A stretch of DNA of 64,000 bases from Solenopsis invicta. Taxonomy: Eukaryota > Arthropoda > Insecta > Hymenoptera > Formicidae. Under the pieces are notes generated by a model. It ran no database searches. It saw only the letters and a program-made list of their open reading frames with translations, and had not been told where the DNA came from. Shown piece by piece: positions 35,008-48,100 of this stretch. The position numbers and the translations under genes were made by a program. Position 1 is the first letter of the stretch. Each line of letters begins with the position of its first letter. The DNA is taken from NCBI RefSeq assembly GCF_016802725.1, contig NC_052664.1, positions 29,777,275-29,841,274 of the forward strand, in the 5' to 3' direction.

Positions 35008-35059
35008 CTGTAACAAACAAAATTATCATGATTGTTATTTTTATGTTCACAACGGACAT
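35008..35059 (-). CDS. start exon of a small membrane protein
   Basis: ATG at 35057-35059 has A at -3 (TTAAAATG). It opens a 17-codon frame with a hydrophobic run (IKITIMIILFVT) ending at CAG|GTAAGT (donor 35002-35007), a full consensus. It leaves one base of a split codon, which the two leading bases of 27066-27208 complete as Val. The hydrophobic run continues across the junction to make one membrane segment of about 20 residues. The implied intron is 7.8 kb and contains the MITE and the foldback element. Read alone, the exon could also be a signal peptide of a different gene. No promoter is obvious; an upstream 5' UTR exon is possible. Confidence 0.42.
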
Positions 35060-38000
35060 TTTAATATTGTTGTTATAATAGTTCTTAATATAAAATATGC
35101 CTAGGTTTATTTAATGTCATTTAGTGAACTAATTCTTTTTTTTTATAAAAATACAGTACGATGTCTTATTGACACAAGTTTTTCAAATTTTAATATCATT
35201 TACAGCAAAAAATATATAAATTGACTCTTAGTCACACTTCAAGAGCAGTAATAGAAAATCTTCTTAACGTGCACATCTGCATCCGCCATCTTCGATTAAA
35301 TTCCAGAGAACTGGGGAGGGATAAAAACGATGAACTTTATTTTATAGCTGATGTAGGGGAGTTGGGTTCTTTAGAGGTAGAATATGTTTCGTATCATCAT
35401 AGGGGATTTAGCGCTGTCTCCTTCCTATCCATAACGCTCCCGCCCGCCTGTGGCAGCCATTTTGAATACATTCTCACCCGAGGAGAGTTATCTGCGAAGC
35501 GTTTCGATTTCCCATTTAAAGTATCTTATATGTACACGTTCTCTCGGGGAAGGATGCGCAGAAGCATCGAGAATAGACGGAGGAGAAACGGATGTCTGAA
35601 AATATTAGCCTATTCGCCGTTATTTTACTGACATCCCAGCTACCCGCATAAATTTCAAAACGATAGCATTACTTTAAATAAAAAAAATATATATAATAAT
35701 ATAATAATACATATTAATAGAAATTTATTCAGAATTAATATTTTGCCTCGATATATTTCCTTGATTTTCAAGAAAAGGGAAAGAGATAAACGACGATCGC
35801 TCCGTGTCTTTCAATAAATCGTGTTATCGATCGCAAAGAAACGTGTATTAATGTCATCAAGCTTCAACGGCTGCTTTCGCATTCAGATCTCGACGACACT
35901 GAGTAATATACCCAGACGGAGGGATAACTTTTTTTCGATCGTCCTAAGAGCGAGAGAGAGAGAGAGAGAGAGAGAACGCTGATGGGTGGCTGAAAGAAAG
36001 AAACAGTGGTCGGTATTGGCTCGCTAGCGGCGTATGCTTATTTTAATTGAAACAGTCGAACACCGCCACCACCTTGCCCCCTGCCATGTCTCTTTCTCTG
36101 TTTTCCTTACCCCCCGTGCCCCTCAGTGCCATATAGAAGGCGACAAACTCTCCCTCCACTCCGCTGGCGCCCCTGCCGCGTTAAAACGACCTACCGCCGC
36201 GCTCACCCGAGGATATTGTTTCAAACGAATATGCAAATCATGAGCCAACCCAGAACGTGGTCCGCTGTAATTTCTATTGCTTCCACCTAGCGGGCGACAC
36301 AAATAGATATCCTTAACGCTCCCCAGATCTAAAGGAGAAACGTGCGCCGAATGTGCTCCGCGATCCAACTTCCCTCACTACCGCTCGCTATCAGCTACGT
36401 ACCAGAATTTCCGCGGACGCGGCGGGGAAAGAGCGAAAGCAATTCTGCTCAAAGATTACCATTAAGGGTGTAAACAATTTTCATTAAGCCGGCATCGCGT
36501 ACTCACTATTCGCAACGCGCTGTTCGACTTTATCAGTAAACTTCAAGCTAAATCGACTGCGCGCGCCAAAGTTAAAAAATTTACACTCTACGCTGCTCGT
36601 ATGTTGCTCGAAGTGAATTTCTCTTTCATATTGACGAACGATGCAGTCTAATGCAAGAGAAAAATATTTCCTCTCTGTTATATTTCTATCGTGTATCCAT
36701 ATAAAATTATAAATATGATCATGTTCCCTCAGATCCTATGACGTAATACAAGTCGTCACGTAATACAAGTCGTCTAAAATTTATTTTGTTAGATATTAAA
36801 TGCAAGATATAAACTAAATAAAATTAAATAAGATTAGACAAGTGAATATACAGAAAAATATAAATGCTCTTAAGTTACGAATATTAATCAGAACTGCATT
36901 AAAGGCGTGATAAATTCGGAAATTTTCCAAATTACAGTTACGAGAAGTTTCATGTCTACGAAGAGTAGTCTAGTATTTACGTATCGACTCTCGCGGGTGG
37001 CGAGATCGATTGCAAAAGTTGTAGAAAGCGTACCTCAACACATACAGAACGTCGCTATACGTAGTGCTACTAAATATCTGCAAACGGAGCAGCGAAACAA
37101 GTATCCACAGTTTTCAAATCTAGTTGTAAAACTTATTCTATCTTACGTACAAATTACGACGCGTCGACCGATTCCTCCTTTTTCTAAAGCAGAATAAAAT
37201 TTGAAAACAAATAAAAGTAAGAAAAATTTTTCAAAGCGCAATAAAACTGCAGTGACAATTCTATTAATTCGTTCCTGCTAAAGTGTGCAGTAATGCAGTG
37301 AGACGACGGAAAAAATAATAGAACGTGTTTCTGAAAATCAGATTCCCTCAACTAAGAAGGAACCGAGATCGATGTCCTCCAGCCAGTCCGGGGACGCTAA
37401 CCTTCCCCTGCTCCGAAGCCCGGTTAACTAAGTGAGAGAGTGACCCGTACTTTGTTCCCTCGCGCCGCGCCAGCAGGAATATATTGATAGTCAGCTCAAA
37501 ACTCCATTAGGGCCGGCCAAGTATTCTCTCGTAAATACGAAAATGCTATCCCATTATTTACTGGTTAATTGGATTAATGAGACTCGTTATTCCGTGGAGG
37601 GCCGTGACTCGCGACCCACTCCGGAGTCTCTGTCGTAGGCGAGAGGAGAGTTAAGAGGGATGGGTCACCCGGCGGCAGGGTCACGACGGCGAAGGATGAG
37701 AATAGGGAATAAAGGGTAAGACCGCCACGTGGACAAATATGTTCCGACACGTCGGCGACACACGCGTGCGCGTGTAAATCGCGTGCGCGTCGGAAATATT
37801 TTCTGGCGTAATCGTAGAATTTAGAATTTCGTCGCGATCAATTCTCGGTTTAAGTCCACTACAATTCCGTCGATATAAATTCCCATTATTTTGAAAAGCT
37901 TTCAAGATTTCAAGAAACTGACTGAATATTATCATTACGATTGATTTATCATAAAAGAATGTGCAAAAAATATTAATGAATTTTAAGTTTCTTGTTATAC

Positions 38001-39560
38001 ATTATATCAAACAAGATTATAAAATTAATCAAGATTTAACCAAAAAGATATATTACTAATAAATATTTTATAATAAAAAAAGGTATATGTAATTTAATAA
38101 AAATTTGAATAAAAAAGAGCGTGTGGAAGTACATGCAATTTGCTTATATGCGACATCATTAAGACATCAATCTATCTCCAAGTAAATATTAAATCTTATA
38201 AGACGGATTATATACCGTTGGTATTAAAAAGCTTCCCGCCAACTCGCTCGCTTCCGTGTTTCGACTCACCGCACCGTCGCGTTAAGGGCTTCAGCGACAA
38301 TTAATTATTCCTAATGCCTCCACAAAGTTCGCGGCGCCTCGCGCCGGTTTCGATTATTCGCGTGTTATTGGAACGATAAATCAAAGATTCTCTGAGAAAA
38401 GCTGCGCGTCAAACCCGAATTCCGCGGGAGGGATACACTTTTGAAATGGCAAGCCGACTTCATTAATCAGCGGTACCGCCGTGTCAAGGGCGGCCGCACT
38501 CTGAATGCCGTATTATATGGAATAAAATTAATGAGATACACAGAAATACACTCCAGTTCCGGCTCAGCGCGGCGCGCGCGATCTCGTAGTTCCAACAGAA
38601 CGCTCTCCCTTAGACCCAGACCTGTACATATCGCTCAATGCTCCAAGTCTGAATTAGACACTCCCAATTACATACGTGTGCGATCGTGATTCGGAACAAA
38701 ATTAAATAAATACACCTTTCAAACTGTCTACAGATCATACAGAAATATAATTACCATAAAAATTTGCTTTGGTAAGATAAATTCAAAGAATTAATAAACA
38801 TTAATTACATGTTAATCTTTGCAATGAGTGTACGATGTTATAAAGCATAACGTCAAAATCTATTAATTTATTTCAATATTTTTCGTTATTTTTCATTAGA
38901 AAAATCTTCTAGTCTTTATTGTAAGTGCTTTATCAAAAATGTATTTTCAAGTGGAAAAAATCGTCTCTATTTGCGAAGAATTAAAGAATATCTTTGTTTT
39001 AATCGTCTTATTCCTATTTCATTTTAGTCTCGAGCATTTTATCATTTATTGTAAACTAAAATTTTAATCGTTTTCCTCTTTTATTCATAGGCCTTATCAC
39101 TTGACTTATCATTTTAACGCATTGCCCTGCTTGTTTATATGTAGTTATCGATTTATGATAGTAATCAATAAATTATATATACATATTAATTTCCTACATT
39201 TGTATTCTAAAAGACTGATATTGGCTGTAACGAGCTATGCGCAAAAGTATATACGCGTAAAAGCTATACTATGAAAATAGAAAGATTGCGCGCGTTTCTC
39301 TGGCAAGTTGTACGTATTGTGTTCTCGACGCAATTTAGGATATACCCAACTAGTCATGCAACTCGCGGTCCGGCGATAGTTGGAGCGCGAGAACGTCGCC
39401 CGAAGGACGAAAGGATCCGCCGCGCCGTTGCCGCCGCCGTCGCGTCGTCCAACTTCCACCCTCCGCGCGTCCCCACCATCTCCGTCATCACGCACGCGAC
39501 CGCTACCCGCAAGCAAGTAAGACAGAACGAGAAACGTGGACAGCGTGCCCGCTGCCGGGA
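35060..39560. other. non-coding stretch
   Basis: No gene supported. A 136-codon plus frame (35221-35631) has no start or splice context. (GA)n lies at 35952-35974. A perfect 17-bp tandem pair (ACGTAATACAAGTCGTC) lies at 36741-36774. GC-rich patches at 36.0-36.45, 37.36-37.7 and 38.2-38.7 kb contain homeodomain-type TAAT motifs, for example TTAATTGGATTAATGAG at 37565-37581. Confidence 0.4.
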
Positions 39561-39590
39561 AAGCGTAGGGAAGCGTAGGGAAGCGTGAGG
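39561..39590 (+). repeat. three copies of a 10-bp unit
   Basis: AAGCGTAGGG twice, then AAGCGTGAGG. A short tandem repeat at the edge of a GC-rich island. Confidence 0.85.
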
Positions 39591-39882
39591 AAGAGACAGG
39601 GAGCGAGAGAGCGAAGGCGAGAGGAAGGGAGGAAAACGCGGTGAGAAACGGAGAGTGGGTTGTAGTAGCAGCCTCTGGTTCCCCAACGGGATAGCCCAAG
39701 GGGGGTGTAAAGATGGCGGCCGAGGAGGGAGAGAGAGAGAAAGGACGCGCGTCGGTTATGATAAGGCGATGCTTTAATGACAGCGCGTTTCTATGGCAAC
39801 GGGCGTGTAGGGGCTGGCCGCCGCGACGCCCGGCGTCGGTCAGCTCGGGGGGTGGAGAGTGCATTGAGCGGCCAGCCGCCAT
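39591..39882. promoter_or_regulatory. GAGA plus PHO/YY1-like regulatory island
   Basis: GAGA-type tracts lie at 39599-39625 and 39725-39742. CGGCCGCCATCTTT (minus strand, 39709-39722) and GCCGCCAT (39875-39882, plus) match the YY1/Pleiohomeotic core. The surroundings (39.3-40.2 kb) are GC- and CpG-rich. This combination is seen at insect promoters and Polycomb response elements. The overlapping long frames on both strands (for example 39235-39894) are more likely composition artefacts. Confidence 0.35.
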
Positions 39883-41924
39883 ACTAGTGGACACACAGCC
39901 TCGATTCTCAGGGATGAATTTCTCTGTGTGTGCGCGCGTGTATATACCCGTGCCATTCTCGCGCTCCCCGTTTTACTCTCTACTCTGCCATTCCTCCTCC
40001 CTGATGCACACACGCGCGATCGTCCTCTCCTTTCGTCTCGCACGCAGGGGAGGAGGAGGGCTCCGCTCCGCTCCACTCCGCTCCTTCTATTCTATCTGCT
40101 CTTACATCTACCGTTTCCACCTCTGCCTTTGTCTTTGTCTTTCCATAGCTGACCCGTACCAAAACCAGTAACAATGCAAGGTTATCTATCTTTCGAATTC
40201 GCCACACGAGACACTTCCAAATCTTGTGAATTCGGATCAACGATCTTATCCTCTCTTTAGTTCACTCAAATATTTCTTTTTCGGCTAAAGCTGAGCACGT
40301 ACTGCTTAATTGACCGTGTCGTGATAAGTGATAGAAATATATAATAAAGAGTATGTTGAAATATTACCTAACCTAAGTAATCAACTTTACAAGATTTGAT
40401 AACTATAACATTAATTAGCAATTGTACGTATCCTTAAATATGTTTTTAAAAAAATTCTACTATACTTTGTTTTGATAAAAGAAACAAAAGTTTTTGTATT
40501 TTATTTTTACTTCGTCGTCACCTTATCAAAATATTTTTTTTTTCCTTAGCAAACGAATTTCTTCAAGCAATAAAAAAAATGTATATAATAATTTTCACGA
40601 TAATTTCACCTAGTTCGTGGTACCGTGATTTCAATTTACCTCGACATTAAGGCATACATAAGGATTCCTTAAGTTATTAAGCGGGTTCAGAAGTTTCCCC
40701 GTAAAGTTCGAATTCCCACAATTAAATGAAGCGTACGACCCCCTGCGTGCGAGAATCTAGAACCTCCTCACCTGCAGAAATTGCTCGGGACACGTTAGCC
40801 TTTCAGCGGGAACATTTTAGGAGAACATCAAAGAATCTTTAATCGTTCTGCGTGCGATCCCCTTTGCGCCGTCTCTCGGTGAATATCCTCGATAAGCTGG
40901 TTGCCCTCCGTCAGGCTATACATACCTAGAGTAAGTAAATTATACATTTCATCAATTGCCATAATGGGCATGTTAAACGCACATTCACTTTTATGCAATA
41001 AATGTTTTTATAAAATATAGGTAGCTTTTATAAAATATATTAGTTTTATCTACAATTTTTTCAGATTTTCTTATATTTATACACGTGCAGCAAGAAATCT
41101 TTACGTTCATGTAATTATAGCTTTTTTATGATTTGTTGACAAGATGAGATACAGATAAGAGACAAACGCATATGTAGTTACCTTTGTGACAGTTCTAGTC
41201 TTTAATCTGTAATTTCTAGTTAAAATCTGAACATTTGGCTGAATATCTATTCGCCTTCGTGCAATTTTCAACTTGTGACATTCGCGGCACGATCGCACGC
41301 CGACTACGAGTGCGAAAGCGCATGCCGGAATAGCTGCCCTCGAAAATTCAAAAGCAAATCTCCGTGGACGACGCGGATATACATACATAAGAGCGATAAC
41401 GGAATTTCGTAGTAGAAACTCCGGGCAGACAAACCGGGCATCAAGAGTATCCGAAAACACACAAGGGATGTTTAGGGGAACGCAAACACACCGTGTCTCT
41501 GCATTATGGATGCAACGGAGTGGACCGCCACCCTAGCTGCACCCCCTCTCCCCCTGATCTCCCGCCCCCTCCCCCTCGCTTGCCTTCTCTTTCCGGTCCT
41601 CTCTACCCTCTTTCCATCCCCGTGTGCAGCACGCGAGATGGTTGGTTGGGCTGGCTCCGGGCTTCACCCCCGCTCGCATTTATTTATAATCAAATTCCAT
41701 GTATACCGGCAGCCGGTGCGGTGGCGGTCTGAATTTCTATCCGAATGTGTACACACTCCGCGAGGAGGTAAGCGCGAGCGCAGGCACGGCGACATACACA
41801 CGCACGCGCACACCCGTTCCACTCTCGTGTATGCATGCATATACGGGTGAACGGATACATAGATAAATGCGCGCGAGTTCGAGGGTGGATTCTTCCACCT
41901 CACTCTTTCGCTTTTTCTCTTTCT
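39883..41924. other. non-coding stretch, GC-rich then AT-rich
   Basis: A very strong plus-strand acceptor (CTTTGTCTTTCCATAG near 40148) is followed by only a 26-codon frame. 40.25-41.1 kb is AT-rich and empty. 41.28-41.9 kb is GC-rich, with overlapping frames on both strands. The minus frame 41107-41460 contains a possible donor but no recognisable domain. Confidence 0.4.
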
Positions 41925-41954
41925 CCCCCCCCCTCTCTCTCTCTCTCTCTCTCT
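41925..41954 (+). repeat. C9 then (CT)n microsatellite
   Basis: A run of nine C followed by about 11 CT units. Confidence 0.9.
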
Positions 41955-44352
41955 TTCTGCCTACCGCGAGAGGGAACGGGAAGGCGCGGATTCGCTCGGC
42001 GGTCAATTTAAAAATCAATATTGACCGAGGAGCAGCCAATCCTTTATTTATCGACGCGGATTGTTGGCTGCACGGGAGAGACGCGCCAAGAAGATTGCTG
42101 CTTTCCCCCTTCTTACCCCACCCACAGCATCCCCTAGGTCTCCGCTGCCATGTTGTTCCAAACGCGTCCTGAATAATGCGGTCATCCTCGTTACAGTCCC
42201 TCTTTAGACTGTCATGTTACAGTTCGCTTCGCTTCAGCAATGAAAGTTATCGAAAAAAAATGTGAATACCTTATCAAGCTTTCCCAAGCATTGACAACAA
42301 TGAAATTCAAATGGCATTTGCAGATATTATTATTTGTTAATGCAATCACAAAGAAATAAGACTCGAGATTAAGGAGCAACATTCTGTGCTAAAATAATAT
42401 TTAATAAAAAATGTAATAAGAATTCTTTTAGACACAGCAAAATTACGTGGTCGAAAGGAATTAATTTATAAACTATACTTTCATTGTGATTTATTTTATA
42501 CTAAAATATTTACACAAGGAATGAGCGAGGCTACTTCAAAAGGGAAACAGCGACGCTAGATTGTGTGCAAGGAAGAGCTCGATAATCATGCTGCGGTAAT
42601 CGCTTCCTAGGATGAATTACTAGGTCCATTTTTTGGATTGATCGTCCATAATAGTGGGTGTTTGGGATTGTGGGCTGATCAAAGCGGGAACCAAGGCGGA
42701 GTCGGGAAGATGTAAGACTCAGCATCGAGGGTCGGACCCTCAGTATCCCTCCAACTCACCCTTCGGCAAGGTACCCTAACAGACATGATCAAGAAAAATG
42801 ATATCGCCCGCTCAAAAGCAGATGACTTTTTGCGCAATGGCGGACAAAGTTCCTTCCTTTGCCAGACTACCATTTGTTATTAAGAAAAATATAGCTGCAT
42901 CATTAAAAGACTTGAAAGACATAAATTTTACTTAAATTCTTTGTTAATTTCATATTTATACTTCTTTTTCTATTTTCGCTAAAATTAGTTTCTTATTTTT
43001 CACTTTCTTTGTCGTTTATTATTTTACTTTTTACTTAAATAAATATTTTAAATACAGTATGTTTTAATTAAAGATAATTTGATTTAAGGACGTAGGTTTT
43101 TTATATGTCGATGCTCTTGAAATACTAGTCATTAAAGTCTTGGTTATGCAATTATTTGTAATTCGAAGATCGCGGGTATCTTCACATTACAGTAATCACC
43201 ATTCTTCTTAATTTAACTTCTAGCATCCCCATTAAAAGGAAAAGCGATGAATCAGAGACACCCCATGTAGCACTTTCCGGCATTATCAAGATTTATTTTA
43301 TCAAACCATGCTTATTGGTAAAGTATACGTACGAATTACTTCGCAACATCACATAGAAAAAATGTATTTCTTATTTTTTAAAAATATTTTTTTGCAAAGC
43401 AGAAAAAAATGCAATATTAACGTTGTAATCATTTTACTCAATTTACTGTAACGCGAATAACAGCAAAGTACTTTATCATATTTAAATTCAAATTTGCAAT
43501 AGATAAATTGATAAATTAATTCCACTCACTTTTATTCGTAATCTTCAAAAGGTTCACAATATTGAACTGTAAAACAAAACAATTTTTTTTAATATTCTAA
43601 TGTGTACTGCTTAATCGTTTATTTATGACATTGCCATTCTTGAAAAGCTTATGTTTATATAAAAACACGTAATAAATACATACTTTTCATAAACGTCTAC
43701 GTATCATGTTCTAAGCTTTTTTTGTACCGATCATATCAATACTTTTATCTTACTGTATTTAATATCTTACTGTAAAGTTCAGGAGGGTAACTGTCATTGA
43801 ACATATCTATTTTTATTGTGGCCTGCTCAGTCGTATCGGCCCGTACCGAAAATATCGAAAGTACAAAACCACCCCCCTGACCATACGTACGATATGTCCA
43901 TCTTCGAGCGCGACGGACACGAGGCGGTCGCCGCGCAAACAGATCAATGCTTCGCGTTCCAATATAAACAGTATTATTGAAACAAAGCGGGCGGGACGGA
44001 GGTGTAGCTGGATGAAGCCTGGCGCGCGCGTGTGAGGAGGGGACCGAGGGATGAAGTTGGGGCAGGAAGAGGACAAGAGAGGCGGTCGGGCGCTCTCCGG
44101 CAAGGGTGAGGGAGGAGTGAGGACAGGGGGAGCGAGCGAGCAGGGGGTCGTGCGGGTGGAACGAGGGAGCAGGGGGAAGCGACCCGGCGAGGAGGATGAG
44201 GGTTGATGTTTCTGCCGTTCCGCTGGGTTGCGGGGAATGAACGAGGGGAGAAGAGTTATGTTGCCGCGATATTGTGCTGCGCGGCACGAGCGAACCTCGA
44301 GGGGGTGGCTTCCTGTTCCACCACCCTCTCCTCCTCTACCTCCGGCCAGGAT

Positions 44353-44381
44353 CCCCCGCCCGCCCCCCTCACCATCACCCC
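44353..44381 (-). other. potential G-quadruplex on the minus strand
   Basis: On the plus strand C tracts of 5, 3, 6 and 4 bases are separated by loops of 1, 1 and 9 or so bases. More C runs lie near 44425-44445. Confidence 0.5.
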
Positions 44382-44769
44382 GCCGGATTCTACGCCGCGC
44401 CATCTCGTCGTATCCTCCTGTTACCCCCCTTCCCCCCCGTCTCCCGCCGACCGCGCTCTTGCTCCCCCTTGTCAGACTCACGAACCCATCGACTGTCGAT
44501 TCTGTATTATATGTCAGGACCCAAACTCCTTGATGCACGTCCCACTCCGCCGCCACCTTACTCCCTCCCCCTCGTCCTTTTCTTATATTTGCCGGTAACT
44601 TATAGCGCTGTCAGTGTTTTCTTCAATAACGAAAGAAACGTATCCTCCACCTCGGATTCGTTTACGACAAAAAACGACTTCCCGCAATCAGACACAAGAA
44701 TCGATGCTGCACAAAATAATAGTCCATGATATCAGGAAGAATCTTGATACGATAACATTTTATCTTTAC

Positions 44770-44801
<32 letters not shown>
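44770..44801 (+). repeat. (ATT)n microsatellite
   Basis: About ten uninterrupted ATT/TTA triplets. Confidence 0.95.
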
Positions 44802-44877
44802 TTGTCATCTCACTTGAATTAAGTAAGGTCGTAATCTTGCAATACCAAAGCCTAATATTTGTGTTAGATACTTTAAT

Positions 44878-44899
44878 GAGAGAGAGAGAGAGAGAGAGA
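44878..44899 (+). repeat. (GA)n microsatellite
   Basis: About eleven GA units. Confidence 0.95.
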
Positions 44900-45063
44900 A
44901 AAGATATAAAAAAACATTAAAGAAAAATATATTTTAATTGTCTAATAATTTATATATAAAAAATACTTGTTACGTAATCAATTTACAAATAATCCACGTT
45001 ATATTATGATTACACATTGAAATTAAAAACTGTTATAAAGCTATATAAAGCGATAATTTTATA

Positions 45064-45146
45064 TTTAATGAATTATGATTTAATGAATTATGATTATGAT
45101 TAGAATGAATATTTTTAATGATTATGATTAGAATGAATATTTTTAT
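45064..45146 (+). repeat. nested short tandem duplications
   Basis: A 15-bp unit (TTTAATGAATTATGA) occurs twice. A 28-bp unit beginning TGATTATGATTAGAATG then occurs twice (45091-45118 and 45119-45146). Confidence 0.85.
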
Positions 45147-48100
45147 CTTTTATCTGTGGTTCCTATTGAAATTTATTAAAATTAGAAGTAATAAAAATAC
45201 GGAAAGTTTTATTTTTGCGTGAAATTATGTGACAATCAAATAACGACGAGAATATGAGATGACATATGCAAATTAAATTTTTCACGATAAATATTACGCA
45301 ACGCAAGTAAATCATCTGTTAATATAAGATAATACGATGAATATAATTAGCGGAATAAAGCATGTCTCGACGATCGTTTTAACGAGAATCGTAATAACGT
45401 TGCGGTAAAGTCAATAATTTGAAACAAAGGTTTCCAATCCAGATGGACATTGCGTGCAGCGGATCTCTTGCCTAATTATTAGTGCTACTACCGTGGCGAA
45501 GCAAGCAGTCAATCAGGATAGCGGACTATTCGGGTAGGTGGGTAGCTCGCTGGACGCAGTCAGCTTGGTGTGAAATTAGCGCAGATGTCGCGGCGATGGT
45601 TCATGCTACAACTTCTCTGTTCATTTTCCACGAGAATGGCTCGAGAAGGGGTCGTCGGCCCTACCTCCTACTACCCGGATTTTCAGTTCCTAGCATTAAG
45701 CAATCGTTGACCCAATTAATCCACCCACCTCTACAATATCCTACAAGATAACTCTTTGAAGAAACGTAATCCCGCGGTATTATTGCTATTAATCAGCGAA
45801 ACTAATTAGCCTTTCAGATGGTTCGAGCAGCCGGGTAGCTAATTTCAGTTTCGACAACTCACGACAACTCGGAAAATCGTCACGTACCGCGATTTATTAG
45901 ATATAAATCTTTGTAAAGCGACTACTGGAGCTTTCATCCTCTCGCGTACATACAAAAAGACAAAACAATAGTCGTATTTAGTCGTGAGAAAGGGATTTTT
46001 CATTAGGACAACCTAAGCCCCGATGCGAAAGGATTAATAGAAGTTATAAAGTAGAGCCCGAAGAGGTGGAGGAACATTACGTGACCTGACTCCGATCGAG
46101 TCTTTCTTCAGGTTATATTGCAGGTTGCCGTCGTTTCTCATTCACCCCCCACGGCTCATGCGCATCACATCTGACCAATAGAATCGCGTGGTCCATCTCT
46201 GCTGCTGACCAAACCCCTTGACTCGTACCACTCTTGCCCCCGAGATACATTCCCCCGCGAAGAAAAAAAAAAGAAACTTTGAGACTGGTCCTCCCCTTAC
46301 CCCTGGCAACCCCGCCATCCAGCGTACCCACGTCGAGTGTGTATTTTCTAGAGGAAACCTCATCAACTCCATCGAAACTCCATTTCTAAGAACGAAATTG
46401 GAAAAGACGGAGAAATACGTTCGATTCGACGCGAACGATATATGTATAAACCCGAAAAAATATCAACAGATATAAAAATAAATTTCTCAGTAATGATATG
46501 TCAACACGAAATACTTCTGTTCCTTTACTTTCTAATTATTTAATAATGTAAAAAAATCAAATGTAATTATATTCTATAAATTACATATTTTTCTAAAATG
46601 CAAAAAAAATAATGAATTCTTATCGCGATTATATGATAAAAGTTATTTGATTAGTATTATTTTTCCCAAATGATCAAAGTAATTTTAGAGAGTCAAATAT
46701 TGGGATAATATTAGATAACAAATGCATAAAAAATAAAATCTATTTTAAGCGAATAAAAATCGAGATGATCATAAATAAATTCAAGAATCAAGTAGAAATG
46801 CATCGAGCGATAAAAATAGGTTTAGCGAAGAGACACGTAATCGCAGTTGAAAAGAAATGAAGAATGTCTGCAAAGAAACTAGCTTTAACGACTCGACAAT
46901 TCGCTCTTATCCGCCAATCTGGCGTTAACCATAGCGCAAGCTTTCTCGCGAAACTGTCTGGTCGGGCGCGTCGAGCATGACTGGAGTGCGACGTGAATAA
47001 CTTAGTAGCTCAATTCTGCTCATCCAGCGCCAGCGAGATCCGGTTCGGCCTTCAACCAGCGCAGTAGCTACATCCATTCTTCGCTACTCCGCAGTAATAT
47101 AATATTATCCAAGCATTGTACCCGACTAATTAGTTGTACTAACGCTGTGCGACCTGATTACACATTCGGCTCGGCTATCCCGGACTTACAGAGCTACGAA
47201 ACGTATAAAGCTTTACAATTCCTTACAAGTTAAGTGTATACCTTCTGAGTTGGCACAAATAATTCTTACATCTTACAAAGATGTTATTAAAACTAAATAT
47301 TTTATATAAAACATTTATGTATGTATTTATATCATTCTTTATAAATTTCTATTTAATTTCTCTAATAATAATATAAATTTTGACTTGACAAAATTTTGTC
47401 CAAATCTTTTAGGATTTAAATTATTTAATAAATGACACAGAAGGTCAAGAACAGAAGTACGTGCTTTTTAATAAATAATTTTGTTAAATTAGATTATATC
47501 TCAAATGTATGCGCGCATATGTATATAAATAAATATTAATATTTTAATTTCTTTTATAAAGCTAAATGATAATAACATTCCAAAAGTAGCTAAATAGCAT
47601 TACTAAACTCTTTAATCTCTACTTGTATTTTATTAAATAAAGAAATACAACTGATAAATAAAAGTAGCAAACAAAATGATTTTAAAATAGATTTTTTATA
47701 AAATAAATCTCTTATTCTGTTTCTGGTAAAAAAAATGTAAGAGTTATTTATAAATAAATTTCCTAAAGTTCACAGTTTTACAGTGACGATAAAAGTCCTG
47801 ACGTAGTTCGTCTAGTAATGTTACAAGAGAAAAGACTAAAAAACGGCACATTTTAAAAAGGAACATCGAACGATTAGATTTTAGCACGAAATAAAAAATC
47901 AATCAATAGCACCGACTATACGAGCTGGTTCCATTTCCATCGACAAATATTTGGTCAAAACTAACGTCACGCCACACTAGCTCGAATCGATACAATGTTT
48001 CGCTGCTATTTCGAAAAACTTGGAAAGAATTGAATCGCCATGTGACAATGACAGCGCTGTGTAATTTACTAACTCTTTTTTGTTTTATCGTATATTGTAG

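Noticed and set aside
43813..44556. 247-codon minus-strand frame, the longest in the window
   Set aside because: It lies in very GC-rich, low-complexity DNA where several long frames are open on both strands. The product is mostly Arg/Gly/Pro/Ser without a domain.
46002..46015. TTAGGTTGTCC-like word resembling a mariner terminal repeat
   Set aside because: No inverted partner and no transposase remnant nearby.
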